Origin: Bimuria novae-zelandiae CBS 107.79
Lineage: Eukaryota > Ascomycota > Dothideomycetes > Pleosporales > Didymosphaeriaceae
Direction of reading: 5' to 3'
NCBI GenBank assembly: GCA_010015655.1
Contig: ML976780.1
Coordinates: 8,749 to 72,748, forward strand
Length of the DNA: 64,000 nucleotides
Every line of letters begins with the position of its first letter. Position 1 is the first letter of the stretch. A program made the position numbers and the translations under genes. Below the pieces are notes generated by a model. It did not search any database. It had not been told where the DNA came from and was given only the letters and a program-made list of their open reading frames with translations. Shown piece by piece: positions 36,401 through 46,841 of this stretch.

Positions 36401-37530
36401 TATTACTTTAGTAAAAGGAATTTATAGCAACGCTTACTTAATATAGGTTCTAGGTTATACCTTATAAGCCCTACTATTTAATTAAGGACGGGATTATTAT
36501 TTTCTTTTACGTAAATAATACTATCTTTACGTACTATAAATTTAAATCCTACGAAGCGCAGCAAGCCGTAAAGTAACTTAAACAAAGTATTTAATAATAG
36601 GTAAAGAAAGTCTATAATAGTTTTTAAAATTTAAAGTAATTAAAGATTATTAAAAATAACTTATTTAACTCTCGTAAGCTTTATACTACGACAAAATTAG
36701 CCGCCTAATTAACAACCAAACAATCTAGCACGATACTCTAATAGTAATAAGGAAGCTTAAGCTAAGAGAAGAACTAGCTTTACTTTTAAAAATTAATACG
36801 AATTAACGCAAGATTAGATTACTATTATATATAACTATTAGCACGCAACTAAATATTACCTTTATAACCTCTTAACGAGCTAGATTCCTCGCGAACATAG
36901 GACTAGAGCACCACTATACTACTAACTAAGTTTTATTATATTTTAATAACACGAAGTAAATAACGCTTTAAGTTAGTACAGATAATTCCTTATAAGTAGC
37001 TAGTGACACCTAATTTACTAATAATATACTAGACCGCAAGCTCTCACAAGAATATGCTATTAAACTATTTAATACTCTTATTATATAGAGAGCTAGTAAA
37101 CAGGAGACTATTATAATATTTACGTCTCGCTTAATTAAAGAGCTAAAGGTTTAATTACCTAGCCTAATAATTATAATTAAATACGATAACTAGCAGACTA
37201 TTAGGCTAGTTAACTTAGAGGTTTCTAAGCTATAAACTAAGTAATAGCATGTAAATATCCACAATCACTAGCTCTAACAGGAAGTCATAGACAGTAGAAT
37301 TGATGTAAAGTATATATAATTTAAAGATATATTTATAGATAGCCTTATAAAGGAACTTCTAATAAACAAGTAGCTAGCCTTTTAGATTATTTAAGTCTAG
37401 TAAAAATAAGAGATTAAAAGGTAGCACGTAAAGTACTTCTAGAAGAGATTTAAAATTAATTTAATAACCTCTCCTTTATATAACTTCAGTATGTATAGCT
37501 TAAATCAATAGATCGCTCTAAGCTAAAGGG
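33440..37530 (+). pseudogene. Copia gag-pol remnant
   Basis: A gag-like start near 33443 (MNKVAPTWL) is followed by a frame with RIP stops. At 36210-36530 the RT reads YDVTNAFVYALLDSEVY, then GIIIFFYVNN with YVNN at 36508-36519 in place of YVDD. RNase H and integrase parts are present in the right order for Copia but too mutated to quote. All changes seen are of the RIP type. Confidence 0.8.
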
Positions 37531-37533
37531 ATG

Positions 37534-37722
37534 TGTTAGATTATATGCAATAAAAAACCTAGGCTAGAAGAGGTTAGGGGCTATTATATATAATGCATAG
37601 ATAAGAATTTTAAAAAAAAGGTGTTAACTAGCTTCTAGAGATATAATTAAGATAATAATCTAATCTATTAAAATTATTACTTCTTTATTAGTCCCTATAC
37701 TATAACATATATACAATTATCA
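37534..37722 (+). repeat. 3' LTR of plus-strand Copia
   Basis: Starts TGTTAGATTATATGCAA after a polypurine tract. Homology with the 5' LTR continues to about 37707, and the last ~15 bp align only loosely. Confidence 0.75.
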
Positions 37723-37898
37723 CCTATCCTTAATAACCCTAACAATCTGACACCGCGTCTCTTACTAGACCTAATTTACCTAGTTATTCTGAACGAAATT
37801 CCTTATCCATCCTATCCATACTTAATTCTCTAGCATTCTTATGAATTTCTCTTCTAGATTCACAGCCAGTTGTAACGTAATTGTGATTCCTGTGATTA

Positions 37899-40198
37899 TC
37901 CCTCGCACTGGCAAAGCCGCCCGCTCACGGGCCACCTTTGAACAGCCAATCAAGTGATAGCGCATGCAAACACCAGATCTGTATCGTAATGTTAGCAATT
38001 TCTGTTTACTAGCTAAAACACGCCTTTTTTGGAAGCTCCTGCACATGCAAACATGCCAAAAGCTGCCTCTCAGCCTAGTAACGATCCTGACTTCGTCAAA
38101 TACACCAAGTACACGAAAAAGGCTGGTGTTTTGCCCGATCTGCCGCGAGATCCGCCACTTGACTGGAGACCTCTCAGAATTAACAACCCTCACGTAATAG
38201 GGAGTCCTCTATTACCTGAAGGAGTAAATAAAGGCTCACCTATTAACCTATTTAATCTATTCTTTAATATTAACGTCCTTGACCAAATCGCACACTATAC
38301 AAATCAGCATGCCTCTGCGCTCCGGTACGGGCCGCAGCTGCCCTCAACGCGTAGCTGGAAGCCTACATCACCATCTGAGCTATATACGTACTTCGCAATT
38401 GTCGTATATATGGGCCTTCACGTCGAGCCCTCGCTGGAGGAGTACTGGACGCGACTCCACAAGAACGCACCCTATCACCTAATTAATTAACATATAGCAC
38501 TTAAACGTTAGTAGTAGCTAGATCGATATATATACTATATAGAGGTAGATCAGAGCTTTAAGTCTCCCTTTAGACGCGTCTAGGATCTTAATAAGCTTAT
38601 TCGAGAGCGGTGCTTAAAGTACTAGAGAGCTGGCTAACACCTCTGCGTTAATAAGGCAATTGCCAGGTTTATAGGACGTGCGATAGAGAGTGTTATAATT
38701 AAGATAAAGCCTACGCCTAAGGGCTACAAGATCTGGTGCTTAGCTAATAATAGAGTAATACTAAACTAGTTATTTTATGCTAAAGGCATAGGTAGAGGTC
38801 CTGTTAACCTACTAAAGCTTCCTACTAATGCTACTACTCTAGCTTTTACGCCTATAAAGTCTATACCTGTCTCTCTCGTCCTCGCCGTTGACGCTCACGG
38901 TCGCCGTCTCTTTCCGCCGGGCCTACACTCTGTGTGGGATAATAACCTCTTCAACACTATACCTATGCTAGAGTACCTCCGGCAGTATGGTGTAGGCTGC
39001 GCAGGCACAGTCAGAACGACAAAAACAAGGACTAAAGAGGCGTACGAGGAGACAGCAGTTGTAGAGTTAGAGGCAAAGGATGCCGCTATTTGGACGCGCG
39101 CACGCTAGAAGTTAATAAAAAAGAGCTTTAGCTAAAAGCTTATACGGCTTAAGACGTAGTTTATAGCTAAGTTAAAGTAGGGAGAGATATACTAAGACCT
39201 TTTAGAGAGTAAGGAAGTTCTATAGGCAGCATAGAAAGATAATTAAGTTATCCTCTTTACCTCTACTATTACTAAGCGTAGGTTCCCACCCTTAACCCTA
39301 TGCTAAGATATTACTTACGAAAGTCGCTACCAGCTACTTAGGTTATCCTCAGGCACTGTAGAAGGTTAAGGATAAACCAGAATAATAAGAAATTACTAAA
39401 CAAGGTCTTTTGTAATAACTTTATCAAACTGCTTAAGATCCCTTAGTTTATAGACGAGTATAATTACTATAAGAGTAAGGTAGATCGCTTTAACCAGGTT
39501 AAAAGTTACTACTCTATATAGCAAGTTAAGAGACGGACCTAGCGCCCGCTGCTCTATTTTCTACTAGATCTAACGCTTAATAATTGCTATAGGCTCTCCT
39601 CCTACTCGTTAGATAGAGAGGCTTAACGTGGAGGCCATAAAAAGTTTCTATACAGGCTTATAGAGTAGCTTCTTAAGCGCGGTAGCCGTCCTTGCGCAGG
39701 ATCTATTAAACGTTAGAGACTTAAGGACATATTTATTAACGCTGGCAGCAACGAGAGCTCTCACAAGTCAATAAGACTATTTGGGGAAGCCAAAGCTTGT
39801 GTAGCTTGTGCTGAAAATGGGCGTATAAAACACAACTTCAAGCACGGCAAGACACCTCGTACGGCTCTTACAGAGACCTCTGGCAATCGTCAAGGGCGCC
39901 AGCGTCCTGCGCGTACTACTTATGGCTGCTCGCTCTGCCGACTGCCTTTGTGTAGGCCAGAAGTCAGCCCTGAGTGCTGGCAGGAGCACATACGACGCGC
40001 CCGAACAATCTCCCAGGTAGACACCACTGCAAGCTCAAGTATTAAGTAGTTCTATACTAAGACCGTCAAAAATGAAGTCTCTATACAAATCTACGTACAA
40101 ATCTCATCCACCTTGGTGTTCATGCAGAATCGGAGCTACCATCCGATTGGCCTACAGAAGGTGGTCCGTGAGCGGACGGGGTTGCCAGTGCGAGGGAT
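37899..40198 (+). mobile_element. piggyBac-like DNA transposon with long subterminal inverted repeats
   Basis: Ends TCCCTCGCACTGGCAA (37899) and its inverse complement (to 40198). Homology extends about 75 bp inward (CCGCTCACGG, CCACCTT, CCAAT). TA stands on both sides (37897-37898, 40199-40200). Canonical piggyBac inserts at TTAA, which I do not see, so the duplication length needs checking. It encodes a DDE_Tnp_1_7-type transposase. The ends and the first coding part keep normal composition, while about 38490-39700 is AT-shifted. Confidence 0.7.
38053..40049 (+). pseudogene. piggyBac-type transposase, degraded
   Basis: Start at ATG 38053 (MPKAASQPSND). The first ~145 codons are intact to TAA at 38488 and hold the piggyBac N-domain (FNLFFNINVLDQIAHYTNQ; ELYTYFAIVVYMGLHVEPSLEEYW). 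Beyond it the frame continues with RIP stops through GRAIESVIIKIKPTPKGYKIW, SLVLAVDAHGRRLFPPGLHS, and WDNNLF...LEYLRQYGVGCAGTVR, the region of the second catalytic Asp. The C-terminus is a Cys-rich domain (ACVAC...YGCSLC...PECWQEH), typical of the family's zinc-binding tail, ending at TAG 40047-40049. Total length is not a multiple of three, so an indel or intron is present. A truncated N-terminal product of about 145 aa could still be made. Confidence 0.75.
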
Positions 40199-40200
40199 AG

Positions 40201-40648
40201 TATGTAAGCGGGGAACCCAGGCGAACGGTAGGTACGTGACAAATCACGATGACGTCATCGTGTGCAAGCTCGACTTCCTGGGAACAATGTCATATTTCGG
40301 TCTGTGGTTCATTTAAACTTACACCTAACTCGTCATCTTCGCAAGCTGCCGCGGATACCTAGGTAGTGCGCCAGGAACCATGACAAGTACAAATAGGGCT
40401 TAGCGCATTGAGGCGCAGATGGCAGTGGCGGCTGCCTATCACGATGGCATTGCACGATGGCACTGGCTGCCGACGTGTCTCGATTTCGTATTGTGTTGTA
40501 GTTCAACCTCATTGCAACTCGCCCTCCTCTTTTTAACTTCAAATCTATCCGTTTCCTATCCTCGGCAGAGACGTGAGTGCAGCGACGCACCTTTGTTGCC
40601 CGTCACGCAGTAACACAACCTACTAGGACTTGATCCAAACGTCTAGTG
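40201..40648. other. Intergenic region upstream of the SGNH-like gene
   Basis: Normal composition. Contains the likely promoter, including GTGACAAATCACGATGACGTCATCG near 40237-40260 in which TGACGTCA is a perfect CRE/ATF-type site. No supported gene. Confidence 0.45.
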
Positions 40649-41566
40649 ATGTTGAGCACCCGCCTGGTCAACTCATCCGCATTCTACGGCGAATGGAAAG
40701 GCCACCCAATCGAGGATCTCGCGACATTCCGTAACATCACGCTGCAACAGCGTCCCGACAAACCTATCGTGTACTTCGCCGGCGACTCTTCCCTCGATAA
40801 CAAGTACTGGGTTCCTGGATCCGGTCCTGGTGGCGACCCTCTCGAAGTAGAGGTCCCTGAGATATATTATCATACGCTCAGCCGGCCGACACCAAAGCCT
40901 GATGTCGCATTCTGGATGAACCATATGCTGGGTAGTAGAGCGACATGCATCAATACCGCCGTAGAAGCTTCGATGCTACGAGAACGAGATGACGACCTAC
41001 TGCCCCATGATAAGTTCATCCAAGAGAGCATACGGGAGGATGACATCTTAGTCGCCAGCGTGGGCTGCAACGACATCGCAATGAGTCCAAACTTCTCGAC
41101 AATGTGGCGTATGCTTGCACTTGCGTACCTGACGCCTTCTTCTTCTATTGCGAAAGGGAATGCGTGGTGTCTACCCCACTTTGCGGACCTGTTCGGGAGA
41201 CAGACAGAGAACTACATCAATCGCCTGTGTTCGAGAACGAAACCTCGTGCAATTATTCTGTGCATGATCTACTTCCCTCTGGAAGCGCAGTATGGACAGC
41301 AAGGCTGGGCGGACCTTCCTCTGAAGGCGCTGGGATACAGTCGGGACCCTACGAGGCTGCAAATAGCGATCCGGAAGATGTTCGAGATGGGACCGGCGCA
41401 AGTGAAAGTGGAGGGAACGACTGTGATTCCGTGCAAGTTATATGAGGTGCTCGACGGGACGCATCAAGAAGATTATGTCGCCAGGGTAGAGCCAAGCAGT
41501 AGGGGCGGGCGAAAGATGGCTGAGTTGTTCACATCGATTGTGAACCAGGTACTCGAGAGGAGTTGA
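40649..41566 (+). CDS. SGNH/GDSL-hydrolase-like protein (305 aa)
   Basis: Single exon, ATG 40649. FAGDSSLDNKYW at residues 43-54 is a GDS block with Ser47 as candidate nucleophile. SVGCND at 137-142 fits the G-x-N-D block (Gly139, Asn141). DGTHQEDY at 269-276 gives a D-x-x-H pair (Asp269, His272). These are the four conserved blocks of SGNH hydrolases, which hydrolyse esters. There is no signal peptide, so it is probably cytosolic. Substrate unknown. The frame is intact with normal codon use, although it lies between a piggyBac remnant and a pair of TIR elements. Assignment rests on motif spacing only. Confidence 0.75.
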   Translation: MLSTRLVNSSAFYGEWKGHPIEDLATFRNITLQQRPDKPIVYFAGDSSLDNKYWVPGSGPGGDPLEVEVPEIYYHTLSRPTPKPDVAFWMNHMLGSRATCINTAVEASMLRERDDDLLPHDKFIQESIREDDILVASVGCNDIAMSPNFSTMWRMLALAYLTPSSSIAKGNAWCLPHFADLFGRQTENYINRLCSRTKPRAIILCMIYFPLEAQYGQQGWADLPLKALGYSRDPTRLQIAIRKMFEMGPAQVKVEGTTVIPCKLYEVLDGTHQEDYVARVEPSSRGGRKMAELFTSIVNQVLERS

Positions 41567-41708
41567 ATTGTTTTGGGTATAGCAGCGCATGAAGCAGCGT
41601 ATTCAAGGTGTGAGTGGAGGGCCTTCGTACAGTTTGGGGGCATAGTGTGCCGTGGTGGCAAGCCTGGATTCTGCTTTTCTTTCGTCTTTGTCAGCAACAC
41701 CTGACATA
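41567..41708. other. 3' flank of SGNH-like gene
   Basis: Short spacer ending at the TA target of the next transposon. Confidence 0.4.
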
Positions 41709-43541
41709 ACGTGTTTCACCACTCAGTGAGCCACACCACTCAGTGAGCCACCCCACCAAAATCGCAACGCGTCTTCTTGCAATAGCTCCACAACCACGCG
41801 ATAAAATATATAGAAAATAGATCTATTTAATACGCGTTATCTAATAGTACACTAAGTTCTTTTGTAACCTTGTTCGTGGCACCTGCTGCAGGTTAGTGGT
41901 GCTCGAGGCCTACTTGGCTGCCCCGCCTGCGCTACCTGCTAGAGCACCCTTTCGGCCTCTGCAGCAAGCAATTGACCTTCCTCTACCCGCAGAGCTCCTC
42001 CACAGGCTATATACTGTTAGCGCTATTGCCCCTTGCGCTATCGGCGCTAACTTGCCTATTAAAGCTTCTTATTCTCCTCTACAAGAATTATTGCTAAATT
42101 CATCGCAAGCTAACAACCTTTAACAAGCTAGTAAATAGCTTAGCTAATAGGGCTCTAGGATAGGCGATTAAGACAACTTTAAATAAGTTAAGCCTACTAC
42201 TCTAGCTAAGCAATAGTATATAGTATCTCTACTATTTATATAACCTTAGCGTTAGCTACTATCCCTAGCAGAGAAGGCGTCCTAATTACTATTAATAATA
42301 ATAGAACGCGTTCTTAATAAGCTAGGACTAGCCCTAATACCTAAAAGCTAGCCTAAATATTCTGCTCTAAGAGGACCGTCCCTCTAATACTTAGGTAGAT
42401 CTATAAGAAGTCTTACTTATTAATATAAAAGACGCGTTATCGCGCAAGCTTAGACACCTAATAGCTATATATAATTTTAAAAGGCAAGAAGTAGCCTATA
42501 TTAAGTAGCTATAAGAGGTGTAACGTATATAGTAGTATATAGAGCGTGATAATTTTGCTCTCTTTATAGAACTAGTTAAACTCAGGCGTTGCGTGGCTGC
42601 CGTGGCCGTCGAGGATGAGCAGCCAGTAGGCCCCTACTATATAAGCCTTTATATGTTAGTAGAAGTGCTTTACCTACTTAAGGCTAAGCTTATTAGTTGT
42701 CTAGCTATTGTCGCTAACAGCGATAACCTAGCTAGGTAGAAGGCCTTAATACTAGCTCGCTTAGTAGAGCTTTCCTTACAGAATTATAAACAGTAGGATT
42801 AACTAGCTAGACAGGTTAATATACTTAATCGCCGTTACCTACTTATAATTACCTAGCTATATAGTAACCACGCGGCCAACTATCTTAGAGCTTATAATAA
42901 CTTTTAAGGTTATAGCAATCCCTATTATAAAGCTAGTCTTATTAAAGTTATAAATATCTAAGTTAGAGATACTATATAACTAACGCGTCTTATTTACGAG
43001 CTTAAACTACGCGTAGATTATAATTAGGTCCTTAGATTTCGCGCGCTAAGAGTAGAATTTCTTATTCTACTTTATCTAGAGCTCTAGCTCAGCTTTAATA
43101 AAGCGCGACATCTAGTTCTTACTAACTAGCTAGGGAGGGGGCTCTTAGCCGCGCGCGGCGAGTACATAGTTTACTATTTGCCGTATATTAATAATATAGG
43201 GCGGAAATCTGCGTTAGTTAAGATCTAGGATCTAATCTACTAGAGCGCGCTCCTCTATAGGGTGTAGCTTTCGTTTCTAAGCGTTAGTAGTAGCCTAAGG
43301 TAGAGTACCTAGAACGCGTTGGCGGAGGGTTAATTAGTTAACTTAATAAAGTTTACTAATATATTAGTAGCTTAAAATCTATTTATTTTAAATTACGTGC
43401 TTTAATAGAGTAAGTCTTCCTTCTTTTTAAGCCTGCTAGACTTGTTAGGCGGGCGGCATTACGAGAGTTGTAAGAAGACGCGTCGCGATTTTGGTGGGGT
43501 GGCTCACTGAGTGGTGTGGCTCACTAAGTGGTGAAACACGT
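41709..43541 (+). mobile_element. TIR DNA transposon (1.83 kb) with unidentified coding frame
   Basis: TIRs of about 71 bp at 41709-41779 and 43471-43541 begin ACGTGTTTCACCACT and differ only at a few C/T positions. TA stands on both sides. Each TIR holds two copies of CACCACTCAGTGAGC at a 17-bp period, like transposase-binding sites. The interior has a long RIP-damaged plus-strand frame (see next entry) in which I do not recognise a DDE transposase, helix-turn-helix or other transposon domain. Size and TA target suggest Tc1/mariner-like mobilisation, but the coding part does not confirm it. Confidence 0.75.
41896..43440 (+). pseudogene. Unidentified protein remnant inside TIR element
   Basis: The first part (41896-about 42400) reads in one frame (MVLEAYLAAPPALPARAPF...LPLPAELLHRLYTV). 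The second part (about 42380-43440) reads in the next frame over about 350 codons with stops almost only TAG/TAA, including DALSRKLRHLIAIYNFK, EDEQPVGPYYISLYMLVE and VRDTIQLTRLIYELKLR. The frame change near 42380 may be an intron or a frameshift. Predicted to be mainly helical, rich in Leu, Arg and Gln. No catalytic motif seen. It might be a divergent transposase or captured host sequence. Confidence 0.5.
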
Positions 43542-43545
43542 TATA

Positions 43546-45672
43546 CCCTGCCGAGACAGTTAGTGCGCCGCGACACTAACGCGCCACCCCAACACCAGCA
43601 CCGCAGCTAGCAACATAAGGCTATAGAGTTTTACATAAAAGCTTTTATCGCGAAATTTTCTAGAGTTAAGATTTTATAGAGCTATAGAAGATTACTAGCT
43701 AGTTAAATTATAGATATCTACTTAGTATTCTAATTATTTGGCCACTGCGCGATGCTGGCGCTAATAGCGTAAATATTACTATATTAATGCGTATAGATGC
43801 CGGCGTAGGCTTCTTCCTCTTTATAATTATATAAGTACCTTTTAAACCATTCTGGCTTCCCTTTTTGGCAATTTTAAGACGTTTTAAAAGTTGTTATTAA
43901 GCCTTACGAGCCTATTAACAGAGGTGTTACTTAGTAGCCTAATTAGCTTTCTCCTTAGCGCGCGTATTTCTAGCTACTACACGCGTAATACGCTTCTCCT
44001 ATAGTAGACAAGCTTTAAGCTACCTATTTACTATCTAGATCTCTCTCTACTCACTTTTCTAGAATTATAGTTATTACTTTTCAGCCTTTTGTTAGCTAAG
44101 AGAATCGCGCGCCCTTTATACGCGGGCAGGTAACTAGAAAACAGATCCTCTATACTACTTATCTAGCTACTTAAAAGGTAGAGTCCTGCCCTTTGTTTAA
44201 CGCTGTTTCTGGTTTATAAGGGCTTCTTGTAGCCCCTAATTCTCATGCTCTAGGAGCTACTTTTATATAGAGATTAAGTGTATAGTGCGACTCAGCTTCT
44301 TGGCCTTATTACCTCCCCTTGTATTAATAATAACCTTTAAAAGCCAATCGATTTTGCGCTAATTAGACGCGCTAAGTACTAAAGTAGAGCTTTTACGTAA
44401 TTTCTGTTCTAGAGACTTATCTTTATTAAATCGACTAAGAATTAGTATAGGATCTGGCGGCGAGATACCTGTATACTTAAAAGCTTTAGTAATTAATTAC
44501 GGCGTAACTAACATTATTTAGGCCCTCTAGAATAGTGTAAAGAAGTCTCTTTTAGTAATTATTAATAGCCCCTAACTCTTATACAGGTATGCGGAGAGCT
44601 CGTCGGAGTAGGCGGCAGAAAGAGACTTAAACACATAGACGTCTAGAGGCTATAGCGTATGAGTGGCGTAAGGGGGAAATATCGCAAGGAGGATCTTTTT
44701 CTAATCATAGTAGTCGATAAAATCCATAGTAACGTGAGATCTATGTCTATTAAGGACTAAGAGTCGCCACTATCGTCGAGCCTTCTCCTTAGTACAGCGA
44801 TTAAACACCTGTTTTAGCTATTAAAGCCCTATCTCGTTGTTTAACTATCTAGAGGTTAATAAGGTGATAAAGACTCTATAAGAATTAACGTTAATTTCCT
44901 TAACCTAGCTTAATTGTAGAGTCTCAGCGTTAGATCAATAGATTAGTAATAGATTAACAGTAGATCCATCGGCGCATATACATGCGATAAGCGAGATCCA
45001 CTTACAACTACCATCCTGGATAGATTGACTCACTTGGCGACTCTTATATATAGGCCTGTCAAAGATCCTTTTTAACTTACCGGTGATGCCGAGTAGGAAG
45101 CCTTTTTCGTCCATATTATAGGTATGCTGAGGCTCTATGCCATACTTTATAATTTTCTTATGTAGAAGCTTAAAGTAGAGCCTATATCTTGCGCCTAAAT
45201 TAGCGTTATAGCAATTATTATCTAGCCTAGTCGTCTATCGCAAGATTAGGGAGTTAGGGTAGCGCCTAATAAAGTAATTAACCTATTATATAGAGATATC
45301 CTTTTTAGTAATAATTAATATAAAGTTTTGGATTATCTAACGCGTAAGGGGTAGAACTTTCTAAGTAAGACGCTATATATACTATAGGAGCTTAGATTCT
45401 TATTATTAGTTAAGATTTTAGCGAGTCTGTAGTAGCTATATACGCGCCTGCATGGCGCGTCTATGCTAGCGCGTTAATATTGACCGCACAACACCAAATT
45501 CTTCTGCAATTTTTCTATATAAGAAAGTTTCTCCAGGTTCTCGTGAGTCGATAGCGATGATTGCAGCCTCAATCGGATCCATATTGGTGGAGATGCGGCG
45601 CGTCAAAGTTGAGGTGCTACATCTGTTAGGGTGGCGCGTTAGTGTCGCGGCGCACTGACTGTCTCGGCAGGG
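43546..45672 (-). mobile_element. Fot1/pogo-type Tc1-mariner transposon
   Basis: TIRs begin CCCTGCCGAGACAGT at 43546, with the inverse complement ending at 45672; homology covers about 45 bp including GTGCGCCGCGACACTAACGCG. Flanked by TA (43544-43545 and 45673-45674). Length 2127 bp is usual for Fot1. Its left TA directly follows the right TA of the preceding element. It codes for a Fot1-like transposase on the minus strand. Confidence 0.9.
43750..45582 (-). pseudogene. Fot1-type transposase, RIP-inactivated
   Basis: Starts at 45582 with MDPIEAAIIAIDSREPGE, then KIAEEFGVVRSILTR, the typical Fot1 N-terminal helix-turn-helix start. It continues with RIP stops to NMDEKGFLLGITG at about 45120-45080, the DEKG catalytic block, with DE preserved. 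At about 44760-44730 LVLNRHRSH stands where the family has L-x-LDGHGSH; the catalytic Asp is Asn (codon 44749-44751, GAC/GAT to AAT) and two Gly are Arg. The enzyme is therefore dead by both stops and active-site loss. Confidence 0.85.
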
Positions 45673-45674
45673 TA

Positions 45675-46574
45675 TAGCGCCAGTCCTCAACGACTGAGGC
45701 GCGGGCATCCTGTACACGACACTACTCCTGCATTTTTCTTGTTACCTATTTTTACGAACTCCAGAAAACAATAGAGACTAATTGTCTACTACATTTTGTT
45801 CCTGTTATAAAGCTATAGAGTTACGTATTAGTAGAGTACTCAGCACATGGCTGAGTATTCTACTTGGTGTATATGCGTGTGTTCCGCCTTCCCATCCATC
45901 AGACTGCGTGTGCATCTGGTCAACAACGAGTTCAGTTCCTATCCTATAAAGCGAATGCTGCACGAACATGCACGTTTCAATAGTAGTCGATTATATTTAT
46001 TCTGATTGACATACGATCCGTAGATCCATGCATGTAGGTGCAAGAATTTTTCGAATCCGTTGTTGTCTAACATCTTATAGTAGATTTTCTACATTGTTAA
46101 CGCCAAGTTGACTTAATTTCTATATTCACAGTTCTTTTTGCCGGCGGTCCCTGTGAGGTAACGGGTGATATAGTCAACTATGTTATGGTCAGCCCAGGTA
46201 TCGAGTGAATATACAGAGATGGACTTCATAACGTGACTTTTCGTACGAACTTAATGTGATCATTCCACCTGACAGTTCTTTCCTTTTGAAATTTGGAAAG
46301 TGCTCGAGCCATGCCCAGGGTGTTTTTCCTGTATATAAAATCCCTCTCCCTCCAGGCTTCCACACTGATCTACCCAAACACACAGACAGGTCCTGCTCAC
46401 CAGGAAACACCGAGTCTCTTATATGCTCAACAGGAATTTTTCCCACGAGACTCTGCTTCTGGAAGCACTTCGCTTTTGACTCATTGTCAAGCTCTGTCAG
46501 AGCTCAAGCACGTCCTATAATAAAACGAAATCGCTTATGTTCCTCTTACCGTTTACATTAAATTTCGAGTCACT
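45675..46574. other. Spacer between Fot1 element and small ORF
   Basis: Composition near normal with AT-rich patches; open frames at 46189-46561 on both strands overlap each other and show no feature. No RNA gene seen. Confidence 0.4.
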
Positions 46575-46841
46575 ATGGACAAACAGATTGATCAGATCAT
46601 TCAACACTCAATCACTCAGACTGGCGGGATTGAGGACATCATCAAGAAGACTATAGTCCAGGCAGCGTTTCCAAACGCACGCATACGGCTGCGTTACGCA
46701 GTGTTGACTAGCTGCTGCGTACGAGGGAGGGAACTGCGTACGTACGTTTCTCTCGGTAGTCCTGTCAACTGCGTACGGACTGCGCTGCGGAGGTCTAAGG
46801 GCACTGTGTACACTGCTCTGCGTACAAACTGCGCGCTATAG
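46575..46841 (+). CDS. Small hypothetical ORF (88 aa), possibly truncated
   Basis: ATG in a good context (TCACTATGG). The first 35 residues (MDKQIDQIIQHSITQTGG...) look like ordinary protein. The rest is encoded by the CTGCGTAC-rich repeat tract and reads as low-quality Arg/Leu/Cys-rich sequence. It ends at the border of an AT-rich block. It could be the start of a gene cut by a repeat insertion, or not a gene. Confidence 0.3.
   Translation: MDKQIDQIIQHSITQTGGIEDIIKKTIVQAAFPNARIRLRYAVLTSCCVRGRELRTYVSLGSPVNCVRTALRRSKGTVYTALRTNCAL
46671..46840. repeat. CTGCGTACG-type degenerate repeat tract
   Basis: GCTGCGTTACGCAG, GCTGCGTACGAG, ACTGCGTACGTACG, ACTGCGTACGGACTGCGC and CTGCGTACAAACTGCGC occur within 170 bp, in irregular spacing. 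GC-rich, not RIP-affected, directly beside an AT-rich block. Confidence 0.5.

Larger units (their letters stand above)
32579..37722 (+). mobile_element. Ty1/Copia LTR retrotransposon, plus strand, RIP-degraded
   Basis: LTRs at 32579-about 32771 and 37534-about 37722 share TGTTAGATTATAT, AACCTAGGCTAGA and TAATTAAGATAATAAT. AAGCTAAAGGGATG directly before the right LTR is a polypurine tract and sets plus orientation. After the left LTR comes ATTAAGAGTCTTATTACC, like the corresponding region of the Copia at 835-6157. RT is recognisable (see pol remnant). No matching target duplication is visible at the ends, so the exact LTR limits are soft. Confidence 0.85.

Noticed and set aside
40333..40590. 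Minus-strand 85-codon frame upstream of the SGNH-like gene
   Set aside because: No features; overlaps a plus-strand frame and the likely promoter.
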